Part shown: positions 17,291 through 26,583 of the stretch, in pieces | Position numbering within the stretch: position 1 is the stretch's first letter | Layout: each line of letters starts with the position of its first letter | Assembly: GCA_038107835.1 (NCBI GenBank) | Contig: JAYNHH010000017.1 | Location: 1-50,502, forward strand | Direction: 5' to 3' | DNA length: 50,502 bases | From: MED-G116 sp038107835 | Lineage (GTDB): Bacteria > Pseudomonadota > Alphaproteobacteria > Puniceispirillales > Puniceispirillaceae | Translations under genes and position numbers: made by a program | The notes under the pieces: generated by a model | The model's database searches: none | What the model saw: the letters and a program-made list of their open reading frames with translations, nothing else | What the model was told of the DNA's origin: nothing

Positions 17291-18154
17291 CTATCCATAA
17301 AGACGGGTGAGGCCACCATAGAGATCCGTCCGACGGTCACGAAACAATCCCCAGCTTGCCCGCTCAGCGCGCATCGAGGCAAAGTCAAAATCCACGGTTG
17401 CCATTCCCTGTTCACCGCCAATCTCCGCCTGAATGCCGCCAGTTGAGTCGGCAATGAAGGAATGGCCGTAGAAGGTCATGGTCATGTCGTCAATGACCTC
17501 GGTGCCAATGCGATTGCTGGCCGCAAGACCAACCATATTGGCTGCTGCATGGCCTTGCATTGTGCGTTGCCAATGATCTTTCGAGTTGATGTGCGGGCTT
17601 TCGGGTTCGCTGCCGATGGCAGTTGGATATAGCAGAAGATCCGCTCCCATCAACGCCATACTGCGGGCACATTCGGGAAACCACTGGTCCCAGCAGATGC
17701 CAACGCCTATCCTGCCATGCGCTGTTTCCCAGACTTTGAAGCCGGTATCGCCGTTGCTGAAATAGAATTTTTCCTCATAGCCGGGACCCTGTGGCAGGTG
17801 TGATTTGCGATACAGCCCCAACATGCTGCCATCTGCGTCAATCATCATCATGGAGTTGAAATAGGCATTATCTACCTGTTCGAAGAAACTGATCGGACAG
17901 ACGATACCAAGCTCCCGGGCGATAGACGCGAAACGGTCAAGAAAGGGATGTCCCTCGACCGCTGCCGCATGGGAAAAATATTCAGCCTTCTGCTTGGGGC
18001 AGAAATAGGGCGTGGCAAATAACTCCTGCAACAGAACCACATGTGCGCCGGCAGCGGCTGCTTCGCGCAGCAACGCCTCCGCCCTGTCGAGATTTGCGTC
18101 CAGATTCCAGTCACATCCCATTTGGGTAATGGCAACGCGGGTCAGGACACTCAT
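17291..18154 (-). CDS. aguB: N-carbamoylputrescine amidase (nitrilase superfamily)
   Basis: A 287-residue carbon-nitrogen hydrolase whose closest recognised type is AguB, which converts N-carbamoylputrescine to putrescine, CO2 and ammonia. The Glu-Lys-Cys triad is E44 (LLQELFATPYF), K117 (YRKSHLPQGPGYEEKFYF) and C154 (GICWDQWFPE); the PQGPGYEEKFYFSNGD and GICWDQWFPE segments are characteristic of AguB rather than beta-ureidopropionase. It overlaps the acetylpolyamine amidohydrolase gene by four bases (ATGA), with AAGGAG directly ahead of the ATG. Agmatine deiminase (AguA), the usual partner, is absent from the window, so the substrate may be imported or AguA may be elsewhere. The neighbouring deacetylase and Pot transporter support a polyamine-salvage role. 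Confidence 0.88.
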   Translation of the reverse strand: MSVLTRVAITQMGCDWNLDANLDRAEALLREAAAAGAHVVLLQELFATPYFCPKQKAEYFSHAAAVEGHPFLDRFASIARELGIVCPISFFEQVDNAYFNSMMMIDADGSMLGLYRKSHLPQGPGYEEKFYFSNGDTGFKVWETAHGRIGVGICWDQWFPECARSMALMGADLLLYPTAIGSEPESPHINSKDHWQRTMQGHAAANMVGLAASNRIGTEVIDDMTMTFYGHSFIADSTGGIQAEIGGEQGMATVDFDFASMRAERASWGLFRDRRTDLYGGLTRLYG

Positions 18155-19188
18155 CTCCTTGCTCCCTCAAACCCGGTCAATACATTGACCGTGTTGATAC
18201 CGATTTCCTCGACGGCATAGCCGCCTTCCATGACAAATAATGTCGGCAGTCCCAGTGACTCGATGCGCCCGCCCATCTTTGTGAAATCCTCGCTGACCAG
18301 CTTGAAAAAACTGATCGGGTCCCGTTCAAACGTGTCGACACCAAGCGAGACAACAACCGCATCAGCGCCAAATTCCGATATGCGGTCAAGTGCATCATCC
18401 AAGGCTGCGCTCCATTTGGAGAAGGGTGTTCCAGCTGGCATGGGATAATTGACGTTGAAACCCTCGCCGTCCCCATGCCCGGTTTCATCCGCATGTCCCA
18501 GAAAATGCGGAAATGCGGCCATCGGGTCACCATGCAGCGACAGAAACAGAACATCGGAGCGGTCATAGAAAATCGCCTGTGTGCCATTGCCATGATGAAA
18601 ATCGACATCCAGAACGGCAATCCTGTCCAGTCCCCTGTCGCGCATATGCTGCGCCGCCGCCGCGGCGTTGTTGATGAAGCAGTAACCGCCATATTGGTCG
18701 CGCGAGGCATGGTGTCCAGGTGGACGACACAATGAAAAGGCCACACGATCGCCTGCCAGAACATGCTCTGCACCGCTGAGCGCCACACCAAGTGATGCCC
18801 ATGCAGCCTCGGCGGTGCCCTCGCTGATGGAGGTTTCGGCGGCAAGGCAGTAATAGCCGAGTTTGCCCTCGATGAAATCTGGAATATGGGTTGAGGGCAT
18901 TGAGCGTGACTGCCACACGGTGACCATGGCCTCACCGTTAAAACCCTCTGCTTTCCAGTCATCCCACGCCGAATTCAAAAATGACAGATAGCCGGCATCA
19001 TGGATTTTATGAACGGCGTCAGATTGCACCTCATGAGGCGCGGTGATCTCGCCAAATCTGGTCTCCTCAAGGCGATTAAGGATGTAATCCATTCTCTCAG
19101 GACATTCAAAAGGGGGAACCAATTCGCCCCCATAAAGTTCGGTTTTGGACGCTCTTTTCCGATGGTCTTCTGAATAGATTACCTTCAA
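18151..19188 (-). CDS. aphA: Acetylpolyamine amidohydrolase, histone-deacetylase family
   Basis: A 345-residue arginase/deacetylase-fold zinc enzyme that releases acetate from acetylated polyamines. Numbered from this start: tandem histidines H159-H160 in RPPGHHA, zinc ligands D196 and H198 in VLDVDFHHGNG, third ligand D285 in LGVDTFERDP, and catalytic Y324 in MEGGY. The frame opens at a GTG at 19206, but that GTG-GGA-AGG stretch itself looks like the Shine-Dalgarno (AAGGA, eight bases before). The TTG at 19188 gives the family N-terminus MKVIYSEDH, so it is preferred. It overlaps aguB by four bases. Together the two enzymes remove acetyl and carbamoyl caps from polyamines. Confidence in family is high; substrate preference within polyamines is not readable. 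Confidence 0.88.
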   Translation of the reverse strand: MKVIYSEDHRKRASKTELYGGELVPPFECPERMDYILNRLEETRFGEITAPHEVQSDAVHKIHDAGYLSFLNSAWDDWKAEGFNGEAMVTVWQSRSMPSTHIPDFIEGKLGYYCLAAETSISEGTAEAAWASLGVALSGAEHVLAGDRVAFSLCRPPGHHASRDQYGGYCFINNAAAAAQHMRDRGLDRIAVLDVDFHHGNGTQAIFYDRSDVLFLSLHGDPMAAFPHFLGHADETGHGDGEGFNVNYPMPAGTPFSKWSAALDDALDRISEFGADAVVVSLGVDTFERDPISFFKLVSEDFTKMGGRIESLGLPTLFVMEGGYAVEEIGINTVNVLTGFEGARR

Positions 19189-19227
19189 TTTCTCGTTCCT
19201 TCCCACCTTGAAAACTTCTTCGTAGTG

Positions 19228-20157
19228 CTACCGTTCTGGCTGAGTGCTTATTTTTTCACCGCCATTGCCGGCCAGCAGCAGAGCAGCCACGGCAAAAATG
19301 CTACAGGTAAATCCGACCGGGGTTAAGACTTCATCAAACATTATCCAGCCCCAGAAAAATCCTGCGGGAAGCACCAGATATGACGCGATGTTCACCAGAA
19401 CGGCACCAACCTTTCCCACAAGGTAGAAAAACAGGAAAACTTCCAATGCTGTGATCAGACACAGGATGATGAAATCGCGCTTGGCAAACCAAATCGAAAT
19501 CTCACTGGTGGCTGTCCCAGATATCATCAAAATTCCCAAGATCAAAAGAAAGGCGACGAGGCTCTCGCCAAAGGCGATCTGCAGCGCGTTCAGCTCTTTT
19601 GGCCAGTAATGCTCAACATAAAGTGCGTCGATTGCATAGAATAACGGAACTGAGCAGGCGATGATTACCCAGACAATGGACGAGCTGCCTGCCGGTTTAT
19701 ATCCCAACATGAGCAGCAATACGCCAATCAAACCAGCAAAGACGGCAAGAAGCAGGCGCTTGGATGCTCTAATGAGCCGCAGCGAGATTGCCAGCGCCAC
19801 GGTGAAGACAGGTGTTAGGGCGACGATCAATGTCAGGATGCCAGCATCAACATGAGGTGCCGCAAGCAATTCGGCAGTGAGGGGAAGAAGATAGGCGAAC
19901 AGGCCAGCGATGCAAAAAAACCGCATTTGACTGAAACTGACCGCAAAGAGTTGTCCCTTTATTAACAGAGCCAGAAAATAAAGACCGCTTATCCCCCCCA
20001 GCAAGGCGGCCAAAGCCGTTAACACCGCGTCCTCTGCGTCGATTTTCTTGATAAAGGCGAAATGCAGCGCCCAGATAACAGGCAGGAGGATCAACAGCGG
20101 AAGCTGGCGGTTGACGGCTAGTGGGGCCGGTTGATGACCATTATTGGGTGCCAACAT
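19228..20157 (-). CDS. EamA/DMT-superfamily permease
   Basis: A 309-residue membrane protein with about ten hydrophobic segments in two EamA-type halves, a short polar N-terminus and a charged tail. It starts in a TAATG arrangement, sharing one base with the stop of the amine dehydrogenase gene, so it is translationally coupled inside the polyamine run. In that setting it may export an end product such as an amino acid, or move an amine, but DMT substrates cannot be inferred from sequence. It is only distantly similar to the two other EamA permeases in this window (start of window and 48045), which suggests separate roles rather than recent duplication. Confidence 0.85.
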   Translation of the reverse strand: MLAPNNGHQPAPLAVNRQLPLLILLPVIWALHFAFIKKIDAEDAVLTALAALLGGISGLYFLALLIKGQLFAVSFSQMRFFCIAGLFAYLLPLTAELLAAPHVDAGILTLIVALTPVFTVALAISLRLIRASKRLLLAVFAGLIGVLLLMLGYKPAGSSSIVWVIIACSVPLFYAIDALYVEHYWPKELNALQIAFGESLVAFLLILGILMISGTATSEISIWFAKRDFIILCLITALEVFLFFYLVGKVGAVLVNIASYLVLPAGFFWGWIMFDEVLTPVGFTCSIFAVAALLLAGNGGEKISTQPER

Positions 20158-22256
20158 TAATCCCTTGCCAGCTGGGCTATCTCACGCCGGAATGGCAGGG
20201 CATCACCGCGCTCCTCACCGTCGAGTTCGCTGGCATAGCGATGGCCGGCATAGGTGGCCCAGGCGATGGGTGCTGGCGACGCGGCGTCACCGATTAATTT
20301 TATTGACTGGATGCCGCTGCTGTCCCACTCGGCCGCTCGTGCCTGCAGGCTGCGCCACAAACCATCATCACCGCTCCTGCTGGTGACAAGCACCACCGCA
20401 TCAGCTGCCATGTCACTATTGGCACCAGTGTAACTGCAGGCAAGGCTGACTGTCTTGTCGCCAACAGCGCAGAGCGAATTGTTGAGTCTGATCTCGATGC
20501 CTTGTTCGACAAGACGGCGGTGAATGAAGCTCTGTTCCAGAGTGTTCAATGTCCATTCAGATACATGGGCGGCTGGCGTTACCAGCGTGACCCTGCAACC
20601 GGCAAGCGCCAGCTTTTCGGCAATGACGCCACCCATGTAGTAATGGTCATCATCAAACAGAACCACATGACCTGTTGGCATTTTGCCTGCCATGATGTCA
20701 TCTGGCGTCAGGACCGGCATCTCCTCTTTGATGGTGATCGGGTGAAGATGGGCGCGCCCGACACCATCGCGGCGCCAATGCGATCCGGTGGCAAGACATA
20801 CATGCTGGAAACCAAATTCAAGAACCTGATCGGAATCAAGCCGGCTTTGCAGATAGACATCGACATTCGGCATTTTCTGGATCTGCCCGGTGCGGTAATC
20901 GGCAACCCGCCCCCAGGCCGACAGATTAGGCAGCGCCCTTTCCCGCGTCACGCGCCCGCCCAGTTCGTCACCAGCCTCGGCAATTGTCACCTTGTATCCG
21001 CGCACACCAAGGGCCCGCGCAGCCTCCAACCCGGCGGGGCCGGCGCCAACAATCAACACGCTCTCGCTGTCACCTTTGGGTTGCATGCGTTCAGGGTGCC
21101 ACCCCTTGCGCCATTCCTCCATAAAAGCCGGATTCTGGGTGCAGCGTGAAATTGACATGGTCATGTCGCCAGTAACGCAGATATTGCAGCCAATACATTC
21201 ACGGATATCATCAAAGCGGCCATCCCTGATTTTGTTGGGCAGGAATGGATCAGCAATAGACGGCCGCGCCGCGCCAATGAAATCGAGCGTGCCGGATTTG
21301 ATCTGTTTGACCATGGCATCCGGCGATGTGAATCGGCCAACGCCAACAATTGGCCTGTCGGTCAGTGCCTTGATGCCTGCAACAAGGCTCTGTTGGGCGG
21401 CTTCCTCCTTGAACCGCGATGTTCCAGAGCAATCCTCCCAGCTGCCATGCGCAAGATCCCAGAGATCTGGCAGATCGTGGTGCATCTCGATACATTCGCG
21501 CAATTCGGTGTTGGTAAAGCTATGCTCGTCAATTGCCTCGTCCAGTGAAAGCCGCAGGGTGACGCCCATCGTATCACCAACGGCATCCTTGATGTCTTCA
21601 ACCACCTCCTTCATGAAGCGACTGCGGTTCTCCAGACTGCCACCATATTCGTCCGTGCGCTGGTTGGTCGAACGCGAGAGAAAATGCTGGATGATGCCAA
21701 AGCCGTGGGCGCCATAAAGGCAGACGAGATCATAGCCTGCTGTCTTGGCGCGCTTCGCTGCGTTAACATACCATCGCCTGACATCCTTGATCTCGGATTT
21801 GTCCAGCGCCCGGGCATTGACCGGGTCGGAGGTGAAGGTAAGGATCGGGCCCTCACTGACAGCCAGCGGCACCTCCTTGGTGTAGAGGTTCGGTCCATTG
21901 ATTCCGGAATAGGCAAGCTCTATCCCTGCGAGTGCCCCATGGCTGTGCATGGCGTCAGACATTTTGGCAAGCATCGGTATGTCATCATCATCCCAGAGAT
22001 GCAGCTCGATGAACGGAGCAATTTCACTCGTATGATGAATCTCCACCTGTTCGGTGAAGATGACACCCCAGCCTCCCTCGCTTTTGGTGCGTCGCATCTC
22101 TGCCACGGCCGAGGGGTCACGATAGCCGCCACCATTGCAATGCGGAACCTGATAGAACCTGTTTTTTGCGGTGACAGGTCCAATTTGCATCGGCTCAAAA
22201 AGAATGTCGTAGCGCGAAGTCAGGCTGTCATTCGGCGTCAGGGTGGATTCAGGCAT
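20157..22256 (-). CDS. Trimethylamine/histamine dehydrogenase-family flavoprotein, pocket like histamine dehydrogenase
   Basis: A 699-residue iron-sulfur flavoprotein that would oxidatively deaminate an amine to an aldehyde plus ammonia, passing electrons on to an ETF or other carrier. Order: an old-yellow-enzyme TIM barrel (about 15-345), a 4Fe-4S site (C354, C357, C360, C372), then two nucleotide-binding-type domains (GAGPAGLEAARAL near 404). C40 in YQVPHC sits where TMADH carries its 6-S-cysteinyl-FMN cysteine. TMADH binds its quaternary-like amine with Tyr60, Trp264 and Trp355; the matching positions here are Q70, W273 and D364, the set I recall from histamine dehydrogenase. A primary di- or heteroaromatic amine is therefore likelier than trimethylamine. 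Start supported by AAAAGGTGA. Neighbours indicate polyamines. Confidence 0.87.
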   Translation of the reverse strand: MPESTLTPNDSLTSRYDILFEPMQIGPVTAKNRFYQVPHCNGGGYRDPSAVAEMRRTKSEGGWGVIFTEQVEIHHTSEIAPFIELHLWDDDDIPMLAKMSDAMHSHGALAGIELAYSGINGPNLYTKEVPLAVSEGPILTFTSDPVNARALDKSEIKDVRRWYVNAAKRAKTAGYDLVCLYGAHGFGIIQHFLSRSTNQRTDEYGGSLENRSRFMKEVVEDIKDAVGDTMGVTLRLSLDEAIDEHSFTNTELRECIEMHHDLPDLWDLAHGSWEDCSGTSRFKEEAAQQSLVAGIKALTDRPIVGVGRFTSPDAMVKQIKSGTLDFIGAARPSIADPFLPNKIRDGRFDDIRECIGCNICVTGDMTMSISRCTQNPAFMEEWRKGWHPERMQPKGDSESVLIVGAGPAGLEAARALGVRGYKVTIAEAGDELGGRVTRERALPNLSAWGRVADYRTGQIQKMPNVDVYLQSRLDSDQVLEFGFQHVCLATGSHWRRDGVGRAHLHPITIKEEMPVLTPDDIMAGKMPTGHVVLFDDDHYYMGGVIAEKLALAGCRVTLVTPAAHVSEWTLNTLEQSFIHRRLVEQGIEIRLNNSLCAVGDKTVSLACSYTGANSDMAADAVVLVTSRSGDDGLWRSLQARAAEWDSSGIQSIKLIGDAASPAPIAWATYAGHRYASELDGEERGDALPFRREIAQLARD

Positions 22257-22274
22257 GGCAGTTTCACCTTTTCA

Positions 22275-23711
22275 TCAGGAGGCTTGGGAAGGCCGGTGAT
22301 TGGTATCGAACAACCATGGCAGCAAAGCCTCGTAACCAAGTGCGGCATCCAATACTGTTGAGTCATCATAGGCTTTGCCAACAATCTGCATCCCTGTCGG
22401 CACATTGGATGCGTCAAAGCCAGTTGGTGCTGACATTACCGGCAGACGCGAGAGCATATTGAATGGCGATGTCAGCCAGAGCTTATCCTCACCACCCTTT
22501 CGTGACTGTCCGTTGATTTTGTAGCTGATGTCAGGAAATCCATAGTCGGGTGGGACCATCGTGGCTGCATTGGTTGGACACAGCAGAATATCGAACCGTT
22601 CCATCAAGGGGCCAAGGCTGGCATATGCGTTCCACGCCATTTCATTGGCGTCAATGAGTTCGCGCGGCCTTCGTTTCAGGCTGCTTCTGGCGTATTCGAG
22701 GCTGTAGACACATAAATCATCCGGCTGGCTCTCAGCAAAATCATGTAGCGTGGCACCCCAGAGTACGTTCAAATAGGTTTCAGCCATCGCGGGCAGGCTG
22801 TCGGGCCAGCCCAGATCAACTTCCTCGACAATGGCACCCGCATCGGCAAGCAGTTGGCAAGCTGCCAGAAAATTAGCGGCTACCTCATCATCAACTTCAT
22901 AACCGCACAGGGTGGGTGTCATGGCGATCCGCAAACCCCTGATACAGTTGGGATTGATGTTATGTGGCGGCGGTTTTGGCAGACTTGCGATGTCGTTGCT
23001 GTCCTGACCAGTGGTCAGTTCCTGCAGCGTTATGATATCGGCAACACTGCGGGCCATTGGTCCAGAATGGCTGTAATAGTCAAGGTTGAAAACGGGCACC
23101 TCAGGGTTTCGTCCGTAGGGAGCCTTGTAGCCGAAAACGCCACAGGCCGAGGCTGGAATCCGGATCGAACCTCCAATATCCGTACCCGTGGCAATCGGGG
23201 CAATGCCCGATGCGAGAGCCACACCGGAACCACCAGATGATCCACCACAGGTTACCTCATTGTTCCATGGATTGGTGGTGATACCGTGCAGGCGTGACCA
23301 TGTAGATCCAAGCAGACAGAATTCGGGCGTCGTGGTTTTGACAAGTGGGATTGCACCACCATCCAGAATTCGCTGCACATACACATCGGTATGTTTATCC
23401 ACGCGATCAGCGAATAGGAGTGACCCGCTCGACCTTGTACTGCCACACAGGGCAAATTCTTCCTTGATCGCCAGTGGCACACCCTCTAGAGCGCGGGGCG
23501 GCGGACCCGTGCCGGTGTAGCGCTCCTCGGCTTTGCGCGCGGCGATCAGCGCGCTCTCGGAAAAAAACTCGGTAATGGGATTGCATCTTGCCTGAACCGT
23601 TTCGGCGTGGGCAAGACTCGCCGTTACAACGTCAACCGGCGACAGGGTTTTTGCCGTGAAGGCGGCAACGAGTTCTGCTGCATTCCAGAACAGGAAATCA
23701 TCATTGCTCAT
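22275..23711 (-). CDS. Amidase-signature family hydrolase
   Basis: A 478-residue amidase-signature enzyme that hydrolyses a carboxamide. The Lys-cisSer-Ser triad is K83 (VPLAIKEEF), S158 in GGSSGGSG and nucleophile S182 in TDIGGSIRIPAS. GGAGG lies six bases before the ATG. It is placed between the PotD-type binding protein and the amine dehydrogenase, 18 bases ahead of the latter, so it is very probably part of the same transcript. It could cleave an acylated or gamma-glutamyl-like polyamine amide, which would give the operon three different uncapping hydrolases together with aphA and aguB. That substrate idea rests on position only; amidase-signature enzymes act on many amides. Confidence 0.87.
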   Translation of the reverse strand: MSNDDFLFWNAAELVAAFTAKTLSPVDVVTASLAHAETVQARCNPITEFFSESALIAARKAEERYTGTGPPPRALEGVPLAIKEEFALCGSTRSSGSLLFADRVDKHTDVYVQRILDGGAIPLVKTTTPEFCLLGSTWSRLHGITTNPWNNEVTCGGSSGGSGVALASGIAPIATGTDIGGSIRIPASACGVFGYKAPYGRNPEVPVFNLDYYSHSGPMARSVADIITLQELTTGQDSNDIASLPKPPPHNINPNCIRGLRIAMTPTLCGYEVDDEVAANFLAACQLLADAGAIVEEVDLGWPDSLPAMAETYLNVLWGATLHDFAESQPDDLCVYSLEYARSSLKRRPRELIDANEMAWNAYASLGPLMERFDILLCPTNAATMVPPDYGFPDISYKINGQSRKGGEDKLWLTSPFNMLSRLPVMSAPTGFDASNVPTGMQIVGKAYDDSTVLDAALGYEALLPWLFDTNHRPSQAS

Positions 23712-23749
23712 TGCCGCCTCCAGCTTTTTTGGTCAGACCTTGATCGGTC

Positions 23750-24787
23750 CTACTGCATGACGCGGGTCCAGACCTTGTCTACAAGCCCCTGGGCCTTGGC
23801 GTTGCAGGCCTTGCCAAACTTGACCGGAACATCGCCTGGAACCTGAATGTTCTTGGCGTTTTTCATGTCGTCAGACAGATAGTTCTTTGACTCCGGAATG
23901 GCGTTTGCATAGGCAGCAAAGTTCGACAGCATCGCCATGTTTTCAGGATGCATGAGAAAGTTCATGAAGGCTTTTGCGCTCTCCACATTCTTCGCACCAT
24001 TTGGCACCACCAATGAGTCAAACCAGCCAACAACACCTTCCTTGGGATAGGCGTAGGTCAGGTCATCAACACCTTCCCAGACGCCGACCTGGCTGTAGCC
24101 GTCCCAATGCGCATGCATCACGACATCACCGCTTTTAAGCCGGTCATTGATGCCTTCTGATGAGTAAACTTTTACGCACTCTTTCTGCTTCAACATCACG
24201 TCAAGAACCGCCTGCATCTCCTTTGGGTCCTCTGAACAGAATTCAGACCCCAGATACAGATGCGCCATATTGATCACCTCATCGGGAGATTTGAAGACAG
24301 CCACCTTGTTACAGGCTTCTGCGCTTGGCTCAAAAAATTCCTTCAGCGATGAACCATTGCCTGAATAGCTGTTGGCCCGATAGGCAAAGGAGGCGGATCC
24401 CATCTGATATGGGGTCGAATAGGATTGTGTTGGATCCCATGACGGATTGCGGAACCGCTCATCCACATATTTGTAATTTGGCATTTCGGTGATGCCGTCA
24501 ACCTTCATCAACAGGCCTTCATTGACCATGATATCGACAAAATGCTGCGATGGAACAACAAGGTCATATCCAGTTGCGCCAGACTGCAGCTTGGCCAGCA
24601 ATGTCTCGTTCGAGTCATAGGTGTCCAGCGTCACATCAATGCCGGTTTCCTTCTCGAATTTATCGATCAGTTCGGTTGGCGTGTAGTCGGTCCAGTTATA
24701 CAGATTGAGTTTACCATCTGCCTGGGCAGACGCTGAAATGGCAATCGTGCCAAGGGTCAGCATCAGTTTCTTTGCGATGTTTTTCAT
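23750..24787 (-). CDS. potD: Spermidine/putrescine-type ABC transporter periplasmic binding protein
   Basis: A 345-residue PotD/PotF-type solute-binding protein. The signal peptide ends near residue 22 (ISASAQA-DGKLN), and the mature start KLNLYNWTDYTP is diagnostic for the family. It would capture putrescine, spermidine or a related amine in the periplasm and deliver it to the PotBC channel. An aromatic/acidic pocket is expected, but individual ligand residues were not assigned. A strong GGAGAGGAG ribosome site precedes the ATG; the gap to potC is 40 bases. The gene follows potA-potB-potC and is followed by the amidase gene, so uptake and processing are one unit. Subtype (PotD versus PotF, opine or other amine) is not resolvable. 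Confidence 0.9.
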   Translation of the reverse strand: MKNIAKKLMLTLGTIAISASAQADGKLNLYNWTDYTPTELIDKFEKETGIDVTLDTYDSNETLLAKLQSGATGYDLVVPSQHFVDIMVNEGLLMKVDGITEMPNYKYVDERFRNPSWDPTQSYSTPYQMGSASFAYRANSYSGNGSSLKEFFEPSAEACNKVAVFKSPDEVINMAHLYLGSEFCSEDPKEMQAVLDVMLKQKECVKVYSSEGINDRLKSGDVVMHAHWDGYSQVGVWEGVDDLTYAYPKEGVVGWFDSLVVPNGAKNVESAKAFMNFLMHPENMAMLSNFAAYANAIPESKNYLSDDMKNAKNIQVPGDVPVKFGKACNAKAQGLVDKVWTRVMQ

Positions 24788-24827
24788 TGGTTTGGTCTCC
24801 TCTCCTTGTCCCTCGGTATGAGGGGTG

Positions 24828-25655
24828 TTAGCCGATGGCTCCCCCTTTTCGGTTAGCCGACGAAAGCAACCAGTATCCGCTCACAAGAACGATTGATACT
24901 GCCAGCAATAGGGTTGATACAGCGTTCACCTCGGGCGTCACGCCAGTTCGAATCATGCTGTAGATATAGACAGGCAGGGTGGTTGACCCTGCGCCTGCCA
25001 CCATCAGTGTGATGATGAAGTCATCAATTGAAATGACAAAGGCAAGCATGAAGCCGGAGATGATTCCCGGAGTCAGCAACGGCAATGTCACATGACGGAA
25101 TGCCTGCCATCTGTCTGCGTAAAGATCCTGCGCTGCAACTTCCAGACCGGGATCCATTGCCTCAAGGGCGGCTCTGATTGGCATGAAGGCAAAGGGGATG
25201 CAGAAAACGGTGTGTGCGAGAATGATGTTGATCAATCCGAAATTGATTTTCAGCAAGGCGAAGAAAATCAGCGTCGCCACGGCGGTGACGATTTCCGGCA
25301 CCATGAGGGGCAGGCTGATCAGACCAGAGGTAAAAGCGCGGCTTGTGAAATCACCACCGCGCACCATCACGAGAGCTGCCAGCGTCGCAATGATGGTTGC
25401 CACAGGGGCTGCGGCAAAAGCCACAATGATCGAATTGATCGCCGCACTGTGGATATCATCATTTTCCAGCAGTTTCAGATACCAGCGCCAGGAAAATTCC
25501 GACCAGACCATGGCGAATTTGCTGCCATTGAAGCTATAGGCCACCAGCACCATGATCGGCACATAGAGAAATGCGAAAAACCCAATGGTAAAGGCGGCAA
25601 ACCCGGGAAAATCCCAGACATGGCGAAAACGGGTCTGGCGGTTTGCACTAATCAC
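24828..25655 (-). CDS. potC: Polyamine-type ABC transporter permease, PotC-like
   Basis: A 275-residue inner-membrane permease with six predicted helices and the binding-protein-dependent transport signature (EVAAQDLYADRWQAFRHVTLP region near 175-195) that docks on the ATPase. The frame is open to 25712, but the GTG at 25655 is chosen. It has CGGAG six bases before it, overlaps the potB stop by eight bases, and gives the short cytosolic lead (ISANRQTRFRH) seen before the first helix. It pairs with PotB to form the channel. The 40 bases after it hold only the potD ribosome site, with no terminator-like hairpin, so potD is likely on the same message. Confidence 0.9.
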   Translation of the reverse strand: MISANRQTRFRHVWDFPGFAAFTIGFFAFLYVPIMVLVAYSFNGSKFAMVWSEFSWRWYLKLLENDDIHSAAINSIIVAFAAAPVATIIATLAALVMVRGGDFTSRAFTSGLISLPLMVPEIVTAVATLIFFALLKINFGLINIILAHTVFCIPFAFMPIRAALEAMDPGLEVAAQDLYADRWQAFRHVTLPLLTPGIISGFMLAFVISIDDFIITLMVAGAGSTTLPVYIYSMIRTGVTPEVNAVSTLLLAVSIVLVSGYWLLSSANRKGGAIG

Positions 25656-26583
25656 GTGTCGCTCCGTTATCACCCTTGCCGTAGGCTGCATGACGACGGG
25701 CAGCACGGGCATTGATCATCAGGGCAATGACAACAATCGCCAACAGCATCATCGCAATGGCTGCTCCGAATGGCCAGTTTCGAGAGGTTGCAAATTGCAG
25801 TTGCACAAGTGAACCAAGCATCAGCTTCTTGCCACCGCCAAGCAGATCGGGCGCGATGAAGGCCCCAAGGCAGGGGACAAAAACCAGAATGCTGCCGCCA
25901 ATGATGCCGGGCATTGTCAGTGGCAGAATGATCCGCCGAACAAGGTCAAATCTGTTGGCATAGAGGTCAGCACCTGCCTCAAGGAGCCGGACATCCATCT
26001 TTTCCATTGATGAATAGAGGGGCAGCACCATCAACGGCAGATAGGAATAGACAAGCCCAATCAGAATCGCCGTGTTGGTGTACATGAGATTGATCGATTC
26101 ATCGCCCTCAATTATTCCGAAAACAGATGCAACCTGATCCATGAAACCGCCCCGGCCGAGAATGATCACCCAGGCAAATGTCCGCACCAGCAGGTTTGTC
26201 CAAAAAGGAATGGTGATCAGAAAGACCAGCAAATTCTTCCGGTGATCTGGTTGCCGCGCAATGAAATAGGCCGCTGGAAACCCTATCATCAGTGCCAGCA
26301 GGGTTGCTCCCGATGCCAGCAGGAAAGACCGCATGATGATAATCAGATAGGCGGGATTGAACTCGCGTTCGTCAAACAGGTTGGTATCAAACAAAAGCTG
26401 CGCATAGCTCGAAAAATCCAGTCGTGGATGAACGCCGCCATAAACATTGGCTTCCATCAGAGAGACGCCAGCCATAATGGCCAGTGGCCCGATCATCAGG
26501 GTGCCAATGGTTACCCAGACAGGCAGCAGGCCGAAAAGCCTCAGTCTCGCCAGTGATGTCTGCCGCTCCCCTGTCAGATTCAT
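25648..26583 (-). CDS. potB: Polyamine-type ABC transporter permease, PotB-like
   Basis: A 311-residue inner-membrane permease with six or so helices and the EAA-type loop (LEAGADLYANRFDLVRRIILP near 195-215). It is the longer of the two channel subunits, as usual for PotB/PotH, with an extra periplasmic segment after the first helix (GGVHPRLDFSSYAQLLFDTN). The ATG at 26583 overlaps the potA stop by four bases and is preferred over a TTG at 26601. Gene order ATPase-permease-permease-binding protein on one strand is the standard pot arrangement. No oddities were seen. Confidence 0.9.
   Translation of the reverse strand: MNLTGERQTSLARLRLFGLLPVWVTIGTLMIGPLAIMAGVSLMEANVYGGVHPRLDFSSYAQLLFDTNLFDEREFNPAYLIIIMRSFLLASGATLLALMIGFPAAYFIARQPDHRKNLLVFLITIPFWTNLLVRTFAWVIILGRGGFMDQVASVFGIIEGDESINLMYTNTAILIGLVYSYLPLMVLPLYSSMEKMDVRLLEAGADLYANRFDLVRRIILPLTMPGIIGGSILVFVPCLGAFIAPDLLGGGKKLMLGSLVQLQFATSRNWPFGAAIAMMLLAIVVIALMINARAARRHAAYGKGDNGATRD

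Noticed and set aside
20502..21149. A 215-codon plus-strand frame opposite the amine dehydrogenase gene
   Set aside because: Shadow of a gene with complete cofactor motifs; no domain or start signal.
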